From Haliclystus octoradiatus (lineage: Eukaryota; Cnidaria; Staurozoa; Stauromedusae; Haliclystidae): a stretch of DNA of 64,000 nt. Shown here one piece after another: positions 53,893-64,000 of the stretch. Below the pieces are notes generated by a model. The model had not been told where the DNA came from. It saw nothing but the letters and a program-made list of their open reading frames with translations, and made no database searches. The DNA is taken from the NCBI GenBank assembly GCA_916610825.1, contig OU744447.1:7881402-7945401 (forward strand), given 5' to 3'. Position numbers and translations under genes: made by a program. How positions within the stretch are numbered: position 1 is the stretch's first letter; every line of letters begins with the position of its first letter.

Positions 53893-56800
53893 CTAAAATG
53901 GAGATACAAAAAGCATGTCAGTATATTATGCTCAGTTTCAATGTTATCACATATCATTTAGTAGAAGTTAAACGCCAGGCTTTCAAGGGGTTCGCTAGCC
54001 TGCGTACCAGCCCCAATGTTTTTTCTGAAACCATAGGGTTTATGAAATGTGTCATTTTTAGCCAAACATGTTCCCATGAGTTTGGAATATAATTTATGCA
54101 TTACCATTATGTCGTATTATCATTCAAGATCATTGTCGCGGATGATAACTATGACGTGTTGTGATTTATGACAAATTATGTTTTGCGACAGAATGTGATC
54201 GGGGTTGAATAATTGATTAATTTACCAAATTTATATAGGTGTTATTTTCGATGGGCTGAAAATCACACATTAGTTCAAAGACCCTATAGTTTCAGAAACA
54301 AACCTCGGGGGCTGGTTCGCAGGCTGGGAGTTTGCAGCCTTTGGGTTTGCCTACTTGTTGTCTTACCCTTTCAATTGCTTCTTTTTCTGGTTGAGTGACT
54401 TGTATATAATCAACTCCTGCTTGCCCTCCTGCTCCGCCAGAAGGTACAGCACCGCCAGCAGTTGCAGCAGCTGCACCAGATCCGCTCTCGGCTGAAGGTT
54501 GATCAGTTATAGGCTCATTAAGCATTGCTATGAATGCTTCTTGGTTTTGACTAATAATCTGAAATTGAACACATTCTATTAGATACAGTGTTGAAACATG
54601 CAATTTCATGAACCAATCTGTAATATTAATAAGATGAACAATATTGTTCCTGGGGTGTATACTTGAAATATGGGCTGCCGCTAATCTAACAAAGGTCAAT
54701 CAATGGTGATACTTGTAAATGTATGCATCAGTCTAATGCACAACATAACAGCACAAGAAAACGAAATGATTTAATAGGAATTGACCGGTAAAAACCCACA
54801 ACATATTATTGCTGTGTCTGTGAACATCCTGGCTGTCACAAATGTGGGATCCCCTGGGCATCTTGTTCCGAGAAAGCCAGCACAAAACGAGATGATTTTC
54901 AATTATTAGTTTCGTTTCAATTTTTAGAATTGAATGTAAACGAGCAATGTACTCATATTGAAAACTTAATCAAAGTAAATTACACACACACAATCATATA
55001 TGTCTTCTCATGGAATTCATGATATCAAACTTTGATGTATCTTTGATCATCGAAACAACAAGTAAAATTTTAGCTATTTAAATAACGGTTCTTCAGATTT
55101 TTGAACCATTCTGAAAATCAAGTTTTGCCTGGCAAAAGACTTATGACACCCCAGCTGTGACATTGATCGACAACCAATATTTCTCTTAAAGCTGACAATG
55201 TAAATTACGTTTGTTTTTATGCAAGAAAATGTACAACTCAGTAGACCATTACGGGACTAATTGAAAGGAGAGTGACAAACAACTTTTTTTAAAACAATTA
55301 GGAGAGTGCTGACCAGCTGTCACTCAACTTAAAGTTGAAACGCTTTGCAGATATTCAGATATTCTAAGAAGTCTATTATTTACATTGCGGTTGTCGTTCA
55401 AATTATTTCGATGTCTGAAATTTGAAATTTGAAGGAAAGATTTTGAAAACCGCTAAGCCTGTTTCAATTTGAGCTCGTAGTGGCTGCCGGTTAACATTGT
55501 TCCTTCAAGAAAACTTTCCCGTAAAGGTCTGACTCATGTTTTGAAATATGTTTAGTTTTTTTGTTGTTGTATTTTTAAGATTTATTATAAACCATGAGAT
55601 ATATCGTTACAAATGTTATGTTTACCTGTAATAGTTGTGGGTTAGCTGTACCAAGTTGTTGCAATAACTGTGGCAATATTGCTGGATTCTGTTGGACGTG
55701 ACGTCTCATTTCATTAAATTGAGGTAATTGTGAAAGAAATGCTAGTTGACTTTCACTGCTTTCTTCTGGTTGACTTTCTAAAAATGATAAAATTTGACAT
55801 AATAAGAAATTAAAAAATTGATTATATCGAGTGTAAACTCAGATACACATATGTATATGAAAGTGCTCAGTAGTGCTGTGTAAAACAGAGCATTATAGAA
55901 TAATTCCAGTAATTAACTTTTATAATAATAACAATGAGGATCAAGCAGGAAATGATTTTACTTTAATACGCACCTTCACCTTCTGCAGCTGGCTGTGGTT
56001 CTTCGACATTTTCAGGAATACTCTATTATAAAAGACATACGATTTGTTACATGTGCCTACGCATAGGGTCAGAAAAAAGTAGGAATCCTGGAGCAAATTC
56101 AGAAGAAAATTGATATTTTTAATGATTTATTGGTCAAACATCTACAAAAAATTCAGAAGAAAATGTGGAAATCCCTCTAGGATTCCAGAAGGCTGAGCCT
56201 TTTGTTGGATCCTGCCTATGTGTGTTACAGGAAAGCTGTTTATAACAGTCACCCTATAGATACAGCCACATGTCTATAACGGTCACTCAAAATGTTTTAA
56301 ATGTTAATTTCTATCAAATTCACCTTTCATAGAAAGGGCACCTCCCTGATCAAATCTTATAACTAGCCGTTATAGACAAGGTTCACTGTATTGTGTTATG
56401 CCATGTACCCTTCACGGTGCCAACCTATAATGCTTTCTTTATATTACAGAAACACGCCACAATAAAAAGTTTCAAACATTTCATCAGATACAATAGAAGC
56501 TGTTTATAGTGTCATCTTTTATAACGTATTATTGTTTATACAGTAACATACTGTACTGAATTTAGCTGGTGTTCCTTCTTGGTGAAGTTTTTTTATTCTT
56601 CTAAATAACTGGCTATAACGACACATCGCCTATTTCCATATTGGTGCCGTTATAGACAGTTTCTACTGCACATATATCAAAATCTAGCTTTGATGATTTC
56701 AATAATTTTTAATTTACAATCAATGAAAACATGTCAAATACAGTCAAACCTGTTACAATGGTCACCTCTATACAGTGACCACCTATCTATATGGTCACTC

Positions 56801-59800
56801 TAGAAATATCTAAAATAGGGGAACATCACTTTCTACTGAATAACATCTGTATATAAAGGCCATCTGCAAAGAACAACAGTGAATTTTGTATTGTAATTAA
56901 CATTGTTACGTACAGTTTGTAAATATTCAAATGCTCTATCAGGATTGTTGAAACTTGCGGTTAGAGCGCTAACGACCCTGTCTCGTTCGTATCCAAGCGA
57001 CATCAGCTCAAGCACCATTTTCTCATAATCTTCTCCGACCACTAAACAATTAGAGAATCAAAATGTATTTATGATAAGAAAAATAATAATAATATCTACA
57101 AATAAATATTGTAATTAATTATACGCTTAATCATTTTATATTGCTATTTGGCTATTTATTAAAGGGAGAATACTGACCGGGGAACATTGCGCGTTCTACA
57201 AACTTGTGCGTCATCAATTCACACAAAGCCATGAAAAAAGCTGCTATGTGTGTGCTTGATTTCCTTTTACTATTCTGGTCATATGTTGCTTTAATGGTAA
57301 AATATTCCAAAGGAACAAATTAAAATCACAATAATTTAATCAGTCCTTTGAAAAAAGTTATGTATAACTTGAAGGTTTCTGAATAAATGATGATGATGAT
57401 GATGATGATGATGAAAATCACAATAAGGCAGCAAGATTACGTACTTTGGTCTGTAAGGAATAAATCATGATTTCAAAATACAGTATTGATTCGTGAATGA
57501 GTTCATGGATTTGATTATTCTTCCTGTCACATGTTTTGGATTAATTCCTTTAAAACAATAGAATTGAAGCGAGGCCAAGGTGATTCAAAACCAGTGCTTT
57601 AAAAGGTTATTAACTTTTCAAAGTTTCCGCGCAATGTTCTGCGATCTGTATTCTCCCTTTAACTTATTTGTATACTGTTTTATTGTATGAACCATCCCTT
57701 TTTGAAAAAAGTTATCATTTATTTTGGTGGCTTCAAGGCATCTCAATAAATGATGGTGATGATGGTGATGATGATATATTACACCAATCCATCCTTATAA
57801 TTAATGATAATACTGAAAATCTTGTTTTTCAAATTTTATTTCATTAATGGTCTTGGATTAACTTGAGCTCTGAGCAAACGGCAACAACATTTACACAACT
57901 TTTAAATCCTCCAACTCGTTTAGCCACTCATTCGATTTTGTCTAACGTTGTTCATTGTGTATCTCTCTTCTTATATTATGTTTAATGGTTACCAAACATT
58001 TTCCAAGTATTTTTTAATTGTATGTCTTCGTCATTCCTTTTGAACCATTTTGTTTGAACCCTTTTGATGTTGTGGCTTTGATAAAAGTATGAAATTAGCC
58101 TAATTCCATAACGGCCTTCAACTCAACGCAGACGCTACAATGTGGGCCTAGTGAAATTTTACGGAGCAAAGTGAAGTTATGCATTTAAAATGGCTGAGGC
58201 AGCAAAATCTACCTGGCCAATCACAGAGCAGAACGCTCTGTGGTGGGCATAAACTCAATGATGATTGGCTCTTTTACTTTAAGAAAACAAAGGAAGCTTT
58301 TTTGCGTCCAGGGTTTCAAATTTTGGTTTTGCAAATAAACAACAAACTTTGATACGGAAACTTTATTAAATGATTTAATCTAGCTTCTTCTTCAAGCAAA
58401 TAGGAAAAATAGAAGGAAAATTTGGCTTCAATTCCACACACACAATACTGAGCAGTATTTTTAAGAGGAATATCTGATTTAATATATATATAATATGGCA
58501 AATCATAGGTAAAAAGATACCCACGCTAGATGAATTTGGCCACAATATCCACAAGCATATTATCTAAGTTTACATTCACCGGATATTTTTATTGGTGCTG
58601 CTTGTGCGCAATATTGTTGATTTTTGATATCTATTTGATTTGTAAAATGTACAAACACTGTGCAATTTTGGCCGTGATAGCCACAAGTATCTAATAAGGG
58701 ATTACATCACTCTTGTGAGTGGGTTATCGGAATTTAGATCTACGAGTTCACTAACAACAAACGAGGAATCCATATCGTAAACGAGGCCGTCGAATTTACG
58801 ATGTGGATTTCGAGTTTGTTGTTAGAGAACCAGTGGGTCTAAATTTCAATGGCCCACGAACAAAGAGTGATGTAATCATTTTAATAATCATGTAACATAG
58901 CCTCTGTCTGGAACATCAATTATCTCTCATCAATTTCACTACAACAATGAATTGTTTTCTAATTCAATGGGTCATTGCTTTTTCATTAAATAGAATTTTA
59001 ATGAAATTTGTTACGAATATCATTTAAAAATATAACGCTAAGAATTCAACATGTTTGCAATATTAGAAATATATAGTAAAAGTTACATCTAAATATAGCA
59101 AATCCCAAGCTGTTACGTTTTTTAATTTCTAAATTGAAGTTTCAATTACAGAGTATACATTTAAGTTGATATTTTGAAATATATTCATGTCGCAGCTCAT
59201 CGCCATTTTCAAAACATATGTTCTAGTTGTTTGGCTAAAACCGTGCAGGCATAGGTCTATAACCGCACACGTGCGGGTATAGACCTATGCCTGCACGCTT
59301 TTAGGGGTTGCCATGGAATTTCGTGGGTTGTCTTGACATAACTGCTAAACACGTGGTACAAATCCACCAATCATGATACAAGTTTTTTTCAAGTGATTAT
59401 TAATATTATATATAATCCATCAGCCCGTAAATTAGATATTCTTTATTGGTGCATTTGTGGTTAATATTGTGTTCGATTATGACAATTAATATTGTGTTCG
59501 CGTCAGCCACAAAAGCTTATTATCAAAGACTCCTCACAACTTGCCTCGTTGAACAGTTTAGATTTACTCGAAAGATAAAATCATATTCAATTTGAAACAA
59601 AAACTAAAAAGTCATATGATTGAATCCCACCTGATAAAATATGGCCAGGTAGATTTTTCCTGCTTGGCAGCCATTCTGAACGCATCACTTTGCTCCCTCA
59701 AATTTTATTAGGTCCTCATAGTAGCGTCTGTGTGGAGTTGAGGGCCGTTATTGAATGAGGCTAATATTAAATATTGGAACCCTGTTAAATTGGCCTCGTA

Positions 59801-62800
59801 TATGACCTCGTATTCGAAAAATCCAGAGACTGGTTTCTATGACATCAAAAATATATTATTACTTACCTAATGCTGATTCTGCTGACATCACCGGAGAATC
59901 ATCTGCTGTGGATGTAGTTGTAGCACTATAAAAAAATAAAAAGAATATAATCCAAACAGAAAATAAAACAGTTAAACCAATGGGGTTTTTTCACTGATCT
60001 GTATAAAAGGCTAGGTAGAGTATTTCATTAAGAATCATATCAAATTTTGAAGCCACAACGTCTGACGATTTGTGCACGTCTGACGCTTTGCGCTTACTCA
60101 AACAAACTGGCATCCGTTTATTTACAAAAGCAAATTGAGGGGTTGAATCGTAGTGAAGATACTGAACGGTGGACGATTTCATACATTGAAATAAATGAGA
60201 AATGGAAAGGCCGCCTCTGTTATAGCTATAAATTTTAAACATTTATCAATCAAACAATTCTAACACCAATAAACATAAAACCAATTTGAGCGTGAGGCAT
60301 CAAAAATGTTGAAATGCGTCAAGAATTAAGCGTCTTTATAGAATTCATTTGTGGTAAGGCAGGTGTCAGACGCCATTTTATTATAATTTTATAGACGCTA
60401 TTTTCGTTCCGTCAAACCCAGGCTTGTAAAATTTGAATTGATCTTAAATGAACATTTAAGTGAGGTTAAAATCATGTATGTCAAGACGATGTTAGTAAAT
60501 AGAGAACACATTTAATTATCTGCCGATGCTAACAGCATTCAATCATGATAGCCGGATCAGGTCAGTGGTTCAAGCGCCTTACTAGAGAGCATGCATTATC
60601 ATATGGGTGTAATTATATCTGGTAAGTGTAATCTCTTGTTTGCGCATGTCCGAGATGCTAGGGTGGGGTAATCACTCTTGCCATCGTGATCTAGCGTGCT
60701 AGTCGCATTTGAGTTATTGTCCATCAGAATTTGGTTTTTATCAAATTACTATCTTGATTTTATCTTGCTTTCACGGATTCTTATTCATTGCTTATTCCTC
60801 ATTGAGTGCACATTTAACATGACTCTCTTGACTGATCAGGTTTATATTGCTTCAAGCACTAATGGTTGACTTGCTATACTGCACATTATACATGTTTTAT
60901 TATTTCCACTCCCTCCCTTCTCTTTCAATTGGTAAGGTAAGTATATTAGGTATTCCACTGACATAGCAGTGTGACTGGTGCTTGGCCTTGGTGGTGACAG
61001 GTTATAAAAAGTGACACTATAAACAGTTTCTACTGTGAATGATGATAAGCCTTACCTAGCTGGAGTTGATTCAGCAGCAGTTGACGTAGCAACTGGTTGA
61101 GCTGACCCTGTCGATCCTTGTGTAGTACTTTCAATCGTTGAAGAAGGCTGGCTGGCGGCAGAGGAAGATGACGATGAAGTACTTGTCTATTCAACGACAA
61201 AAACATTTAACATTTAGCTTAATATGCAAGGAAATACAGTTGAACCTGTCATAGCAGTCAACTCTATACAACGACCACCTGCCTTTAGTGGTCACTCTTG
61301 GTATGTCTAAAATAGTATTTTATATTGAGTCAAACCTGATATAACTGAATGTGGTATGTTTATATAACTCTCATATCTGGCTGTTATATACAGGTTCCAC
61401 TGTACATACAACATTCTATTCAAGAATATTACAAAATACATTTCATAATGTACTGTAGCACTATGAATATTAAGTACTGAAACAATGCTAACACAGTACT
61501 GATGTTTTAGATGGAGATTATACAAGTGTGCTGTTTTCTATAAACTAGAAATAGGTATAAAATAGAAGAAAGGTGTTGACAGATTTTGTTTTTCTTCAAC
61601 ATTGCTTGATTTGTTCTGCTTATATTTCCAACCAAAAATGTACAATAAACCACTGTCTATATAATTGGTTGTTTATTTCAACAACTAGCTTCCAATCAAT
61701 ATTTTTAATCATTCTAAGTGAATGGTGGAAAATAAAATCTGTAAAAACCTTTACATAACAACAAACCACATACTTGTACAATCTGCCATGATCAAAGTGA
61801 AAGTCATACATTCAAATGAAATCATTTTCAAGCACAAGTCTCAATCATCAGTACAGTCAAACCTGTTATAACGGTCACCTCTATATAGTGGCCACCTGTC
61901 TATAGTGGTCAATTGATCTACCTCTCGTAGCTGGCTGTTATATACAGGTTTCACTGTACTCTTATAATTTAATACTGCATTTTTCATATTCATCATCATC
62001 ATCATTCATTCAGGACCTGATAAGTTCACATAGAACTTTTTTCACAGGTCAGATTTTTATTGCATTTCAGCACTAATCTAGAGGGGCTCTGAGCGCCCAC
62101 TTCCAGATATTTTCGAAATAAAAGTTTTGAACTATTCAATTATTAGAACAATAAAATGTGTTACCAAAAAGATAAAAAAAAATTGGACCAGTCTAATATA
62201 GAGGTATTGATTGAAATTGTACTGGAAATGTTGATCAGTATTAGCTTGTACCTGTGAAGTTGGTGCTGGTGTCTCTTTCTTAGCTTCTGGTGCTGGTGCA
62301 GCTTTTGGCTAAAAAAATAACCGACAAGTAACATTCCTTTATTATTTATATATTCCTGCAGCGCCTTCATTAGCGACGGACGCGCTTTTGCACGCTTCAG
62401 GGAGTCGGTTCCTTTATCATTTATCTTTATCTAACTTTTTATTTATGGTTGATTTACTGTGATGTTTGAATATTTAATTTACAGTTAATTTGTTTATTAA
62501 TTGTATATAATCTGGTTACAAGCCAGTTAACATCATTCATTTTTCAGAAACAGTTTCTATCAAACTCAACTATTTCACTCCGGTTAATCATCATGATCCG
62601 GCTAATATCACTGTATAGTATATTCTAAATATTTCTTAGTTTAAATTCAATCATTATACACAGTATTTATCACATGTAATTGAAGGGCGGTATGTAAGCA
62701 GGAGCCTTAGTTTTCCCTGTACTCGCCCAACAAGTTTTAAACTATTGACGAATAAAACAACAACACCAACCTACCTTTGTCACCATGACAACAACAAAAC

Positions 62801-63606
62801 TCTTGGCAGGGTCAATTCCATAATCTTTGATATGTTTCTCATTATCAAGGATTTTACCTGTTGAAAATAAAATTAAACTCTTCCAAAATCTAAACAATTT
62901 TAAAAACCAAAAAACAACACAAGGTTATAAATGCTAAATTATATTATGTGAAGTACTACCAAAGTAAAAGGAAGATATGAGCATGTGAAATAATTATTTC
63001 TATTAAGTATTTCAAATTTTGCTTCCCAAAATTTACAGAATAATTATAATAACACTTCAAAATAGTAGACGTTTGAAAGTCGGTCTGTTTGATACTTTCG
63101 TACTATTGTAGACTGTAGAAGTAGATCGCTCACTTGTGAGTCCCAGCATTTTGATATGAATGGCAATGACTTGACCTGATGTAAATGGCATTGTACATCT
63201 TGTGGTAGTGGGATGCTATTCTGGTGGTATGTGGTCATTGAAGTAAAATGGAAAGCAAAGGGGGAGATTCTCTAACGGGGCAGAAACGACAGGTGGGCTC
63301 TACGCTCTTAGAGTCATGTGCGTGTTTGTCGTTTGTATTGTTTCTGTGTATGAAACCATGCTGAAACTTGATATTTGAAGCCATGCTAAGCCATGACTGA
63401 CATTGATCTTTATCTTTGAATTTACACTAAGCTTAATTCAAGTTGAACTCGTAGCGAGTGCCCGCCAATCTTCCTCCTTTAAACATATTCTACAAGGTAT
63501 TTTAATGCAAGAAAAAATAAGCTCTACCTGCATGAATTAATTTCTGTCCTGCTATTGGAAAATCTGCTCCTTTCTCTTTTTCAATTTTTTCTTTCACAAC
63601 TTGGAC
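53782..63606 (-). CDS. RAD23B: UV excision repair protein RAD23, 5' end missing (ten exons in window)
   Basis: RAD23 shuttles ubiquitylated proteins to the proteasome and stabilises XPC in nucleotide excision repair. Exons (5' to 3'): 63528-63606, 62775-62857, 62252-62308, 61056-61186, 59867-59925, 56914-57041, 55974-56022, 55626-55777, 54367-54558, 53782-53892; 1041 nt, 346 aa plus stop, all GT-AG and in phase. Order: UBL (partial), Ala/Ser/Thr-rich linker, UBA1, XPC-binding STI1-like domain, glycine/alanine-rich linker, UBA2. The first coding exon (about 20 residues of UBL in relatives) is not found in 63607-64000 and should lie beyond the edge. It is equally related to RAD23A and RAD23B, so the paralog letter is not meaningful in an invertebrate. 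Confidence 0.94.
53940..54350 (+). mobile_element. Ngaro A-repeat remnant split by a hAT-like element in the last RAD23 intron
   Basis: 53941-53995 matches the start of Ngaro A1 (ATCATTTAGTAGAAGTTAAA) and resumes at about 54328. Between them, 53996-54327 has inverted ends TAGCCTGCGTACCAGCCCC and mirror, with GGGTTCGC/GAGTTTGC as a decayed 8-bp duplication. Confidence 0.65.
54367..54558 (-). CDS. RAD23B: RAD23 exon 10: end of XPC-binding domain, start of UBA2
   Basis: [15 protein letters not shown] finishes the XPC-binding domain. A glycine/alanine linker follows, then [15 protein letters not shown], the strand and first helix of UBA2. 64 codons, phase 0 at both ends. Confidence 0.95.
54700..55625. 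other. RAD23 intron, little recognised
   Basis: A partial R3-like piece near 55440-55515 (TTTGAGCTCGTAGTGGCTGCCGG); otherwise nothing recognised. Confidence 0.45.
55626..55777 (-). CDS. RAD23B: RAD23 exon 9: XPC-binding domain
   Basis: [20 protein letters not shown], then [12 protein letters not shown] and NPQLLQ, match the STI1-like XPC-binding domain (FLRNQPQFQQMRQIIQQNP...LLQQIG-NPQLLQ). Acceptor CATTTTTAG, donor GTAAAC. Confidence 0.95.
55974..56022 (-). CDS. RAD23B: RAD23 exon 8: linker after UBA1
   Basis: It encodes [16 protein letters not shown], corresponding to the GIPG linker that follows UBA1. Acceptor TATAATAG, donor GTGCGT. Confidence 0.82.
56065..56214. mobile_element. GGTCCGAC family MITE in RAD23 intron
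   Basis: Reverse orientation, ends AGGGTCAGAAAAAAG and CTTTTGTTGGATCCTG. Confidence 0.7.
56228..56393. mobile_element. CAGT family MITE in RAD23 intron
   Basis: Strongly diverged (AACAGTCACCCTATAGATAC), recognised by the mirrored ends and internal GTCTATAACGGTCACT. Confidence 0.6.
56741..56872. mobile_element. CAGT family MITE next to RAD23 UBA1 exon
   Basis: Left two thirds of an element ending about 40 bp from exon 7. Confidence 0.68.
56914..57041 (-). CDS. RAD23B: RAD23 exon 7: UBA1
   Basis: [20 protein letters not shown] and [12 protein letters not shown] match UBA1 of RAD23 ([26 protein letters not shown]), including the MGY-type ubiquitin-binding loop (here LGY). Acceptor AATTGTTTAG, donor GTACGT. 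Confidence 0.95.
57163..57658. mobile_element. TTAA-flanked TIR element in RAD23 intron
   Basis: Ends AGGGAGAATACTGACCGGGG and mirror, each flanked by TTAA, as in piggyBac or Kolobok elements. It contains a nested retroelement tail ending in a (ATG)n run at about 57383-57412. No transposase ORF. Confidence 0.72.
58694..58877. repeat. Hairpin inside the 1.66-kb TIR element
   Basis: GATTACATCACTCTTGTGAG mirrors CGAACAAAGAGTGATGTAATC. Interior ACTAACAACAAACGAGGAATCC mirrored around 58790, imperfect. Confidence 0.75.
59239..59302. repeat. Perfect GC-rich hairpin
   Basis: GTGCAGGCATAGGTCTATA and its complement flank CCGCACACGTGCGGG; nearly uninterrupted stem. Confidence 0.85.
59867..59925 (-). 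CDS. RAD23B: RAD23 exon 6: linker before UBA1
   Basis: It encodes [20 protein letters not shown], which ends at the position of the SALVTG motif preceding UBA1 in vertebrate RAD23. Acceptor TTTTTATAG, donor GTAAGT. Confidence 0.83.
60590..61005 (+). repeat. Degenerate Ngaro terminal region
   Basis: AATCTCTTGTTTGCGCATG, GGGGTAATCACTCTTGC and CTAGCGTGCTAGT parallel A1. At 60953-60983 ATTCCACTGACATAGCAGTG and GGTGCTTGG parallel the A2-B2 spacer. No ORF remains. Confidence 0.6.
61056..61186 (-). CDS. RAD23B: RAD23 exon 5: Ser/Thr-rich linker
   Basis: Low-complexity serine, threonine and alanine linker starting [20 protein letters not shown], as expected between UBL and UBA1. Acceptor TTGAATAG, donor GTAAGG, phase 2 out. 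Confidence 0.85.
61237..61402. mobile_element. CAGT family MITE in RAD23 intron
   Basis: Complete with diverged interior. Confidence 0.7.
61854..61956. mobile_element. CAGT family MITE with internal deletion
   Basis: 103 bp, both ends exact (CAGTCAAACCTGTTATAACG, GGTTTCACTG) and TA flanks, centre removed. Confidence 0.75.
61990..62070 (-). repeat. Retroelement 3' tail in RAD23 intron
   Basis: (CAT)n, then TTCAGGACCTGATAAGTTC and ACATAGAACTTTTTTCACAG, as at 48880-48950. Confidence 0.6.
62252..62308 (-). CDS. RAD23B: RAD23 exon 4: linker
   Basis: 19 codons, [19 protein letters not shown], the flexible proline/alanine linker after the UBL. Acceptor TTTTTTAG, donor GTACAA. Confidence 0.85.
62775..62857 (-). 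CDS. RAD23B: RAD23 exon 3: end of UBL
   Basis: [16 protein letters not shown] and SFVVVMVTK are the hallmark end of the RAD23 UBL (GKIL-D...NFVVVMVTK). Acceptor TTCAACAG, donor GTAGGT, phase 0 out. Confidence 0.95.
63040..63240. repeat. Paralogous empty site of the Harbinger target repeat
   Basis: GAATGGCAATGACTTGACCT followed by GATGTAAATGGCATTG matches left plus right flanks of the array at 49160-49188/53086-53100 without the insertion, and continues into GGTGGTATGTGGT as at 53119-53132. Confidence 0.65.
63263..63475. repeat. Dispersed repeat R3, inverted, in RAD23 intron
   Basis: GTGGGCTCTACGCTCTTAGA through GAACTCGTAGCGAGTGCCCGCC. Confidence 0.7.
63528..63606 (-). CDS. RAD23B: RAD23 exon 2: ubiquitin-like domain
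   Basis: [20 protein letters not shown] matches RAD23 UBL (LKEKIESEKG...FPVAGQKLIYAG). Acceptor TTACTTCAG, donor GTAGAG, phase 1 out. Confidence 0.93.
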
Positions 63607-64000
63607 CTGAAGTAAGATAAAATAAATAATAATAATATCTATAATATAAGCCGCACCGTTTTTGTGTGTGTGAGTGTGTGTGTATGTGTCCTCATTTTGT
63701 TGTTATTGATTCGCGCTCTCCACGGATAATGCACAACATCCAAATTTTACAGGAATGTTCTCCAGCTACCTGGTCGGGTTTTAGGCTTACTTTAATGTCC
63801 AATGTCGTTCTCAATTTCAATCCAAATCTAGAGGAAGATTTTCTTTTTTCCGTACTTGCGCATCTCGTGGCCTAAACGACATTTTGTTTGTTCGTTTGCT
63901 GCTCCTGCTCATGTGCTCAGGCTATTGTTCCAAGTGTTCTCAAGTATGGCAACAAATCTTAGAATATAAATCCTGAAGTTTACCACAACATTTTGTCATT
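63607..64000. other. RAD23 first intron (part)
   Basis: GT-rich microsatellite at about 63663-63690. A 69-aa plus-strand ORF at 63666-63875 has no recognisable family and begins in the microsatellite. The first RAD23 coding exon was not found here. Confidence 0.5.

Larger units (their letters stand above)
58098..59761. mobile_element. 1.66-kb TIR element with internal hairpins in RAD23 intron
   Basis: Inverted ends of more than 100 bp (GCCTAATTCCATAACGGCCT against the complement of GGCCGTTATTGAATGAGGC), including the shared AAAATCTACCTGGCC, with TA outside. No transposase found. Two hairpins lie inside (58694-58877, 59239-59302). Confidence 0.72.

Noticed and set aside
54292-54366. Extension of RAD23 exon 10 past the GTAAGA donor
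   Set aside because: UBA2 homology stops at the donor and resumes exactly at exon 11; the extension belongs to intron and Ngaro/hAT debris.

Overview
This is an AT-rich animal (invertebrate metazoan, probably marine) nuclear window with spliced genes, GT-AG introns and a dense load of transposable elements. I cannot assign a clade. Gene models were built by hand: reading frame, GT/AG sites and intron phase were checked exon by exon, and two of the three models are complete.

Three host genes are supported. (1) A class IA PI3-kinase regulatory subunit (p85-like, PIK3R) on the minus strand, 42714 down to 5723, 23 coding exons, about 889 aa. It carries the expected SH3, BH/RhoGAP-like, nSH2, iSH2 coiled coil and cSH2 parts. 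It also carries an inserted C1-SAM-C1 block between SH3 and BH that vertebrate p85 lacks; this is the main discovery of the window. (2) COA7 (Sel1-repeat cytochrome c oxidase assembly factor), plus strand, three exons 43448-47605, head-to-head with PIK3R (733 bp between start codons). (3) RAD23 (UBL-UBA-XPC-binding-UBA), minus strand, ten exons 63606 to 53782, with its first coding exon beyond the right edge. COA7 and RAD23 converge.

Between and inside the genes are mobile elements. Intron 3 of PIK3R holds a nearly intact tyrosine-recombinase retrotransposon of Ngaro/DIRS type (31227-37444) with split direct repeats A1-body-B1-A2-B2, gag-like, RT/RNase H and recombinase ORFs, the last broken by one TGA. 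The COA7/RAD23 gap holds a five-copy tandem array (49188-53085) of a Harbinger-like non-autonomous element that retains the N-terminal part of a transposase. An unfilled copy of its target repeat lies at about 63040-63240. LINE 3' ends, two tRNA-derived SINE families, a very abundant palindromic CAGT...ACTG MITE with TA target duplication, a second MITE family (GGTCCGAC...), hAT-like, piggyBac-like and other TIR elements, and several long hairpins fill much of the rest.

Layout: 1-5722 intergenic with LINE/SINE/MITE debris; 5723-42714 PIK3R; 42715-43447 shared promoter region; 43448-47605 COA7, with a LINE and a large palindrome in intron 2; 47606-53781 repeats and the Harbinger array; 53782-63606 RAD23; 63607-64000 RAD23 intron sequence.
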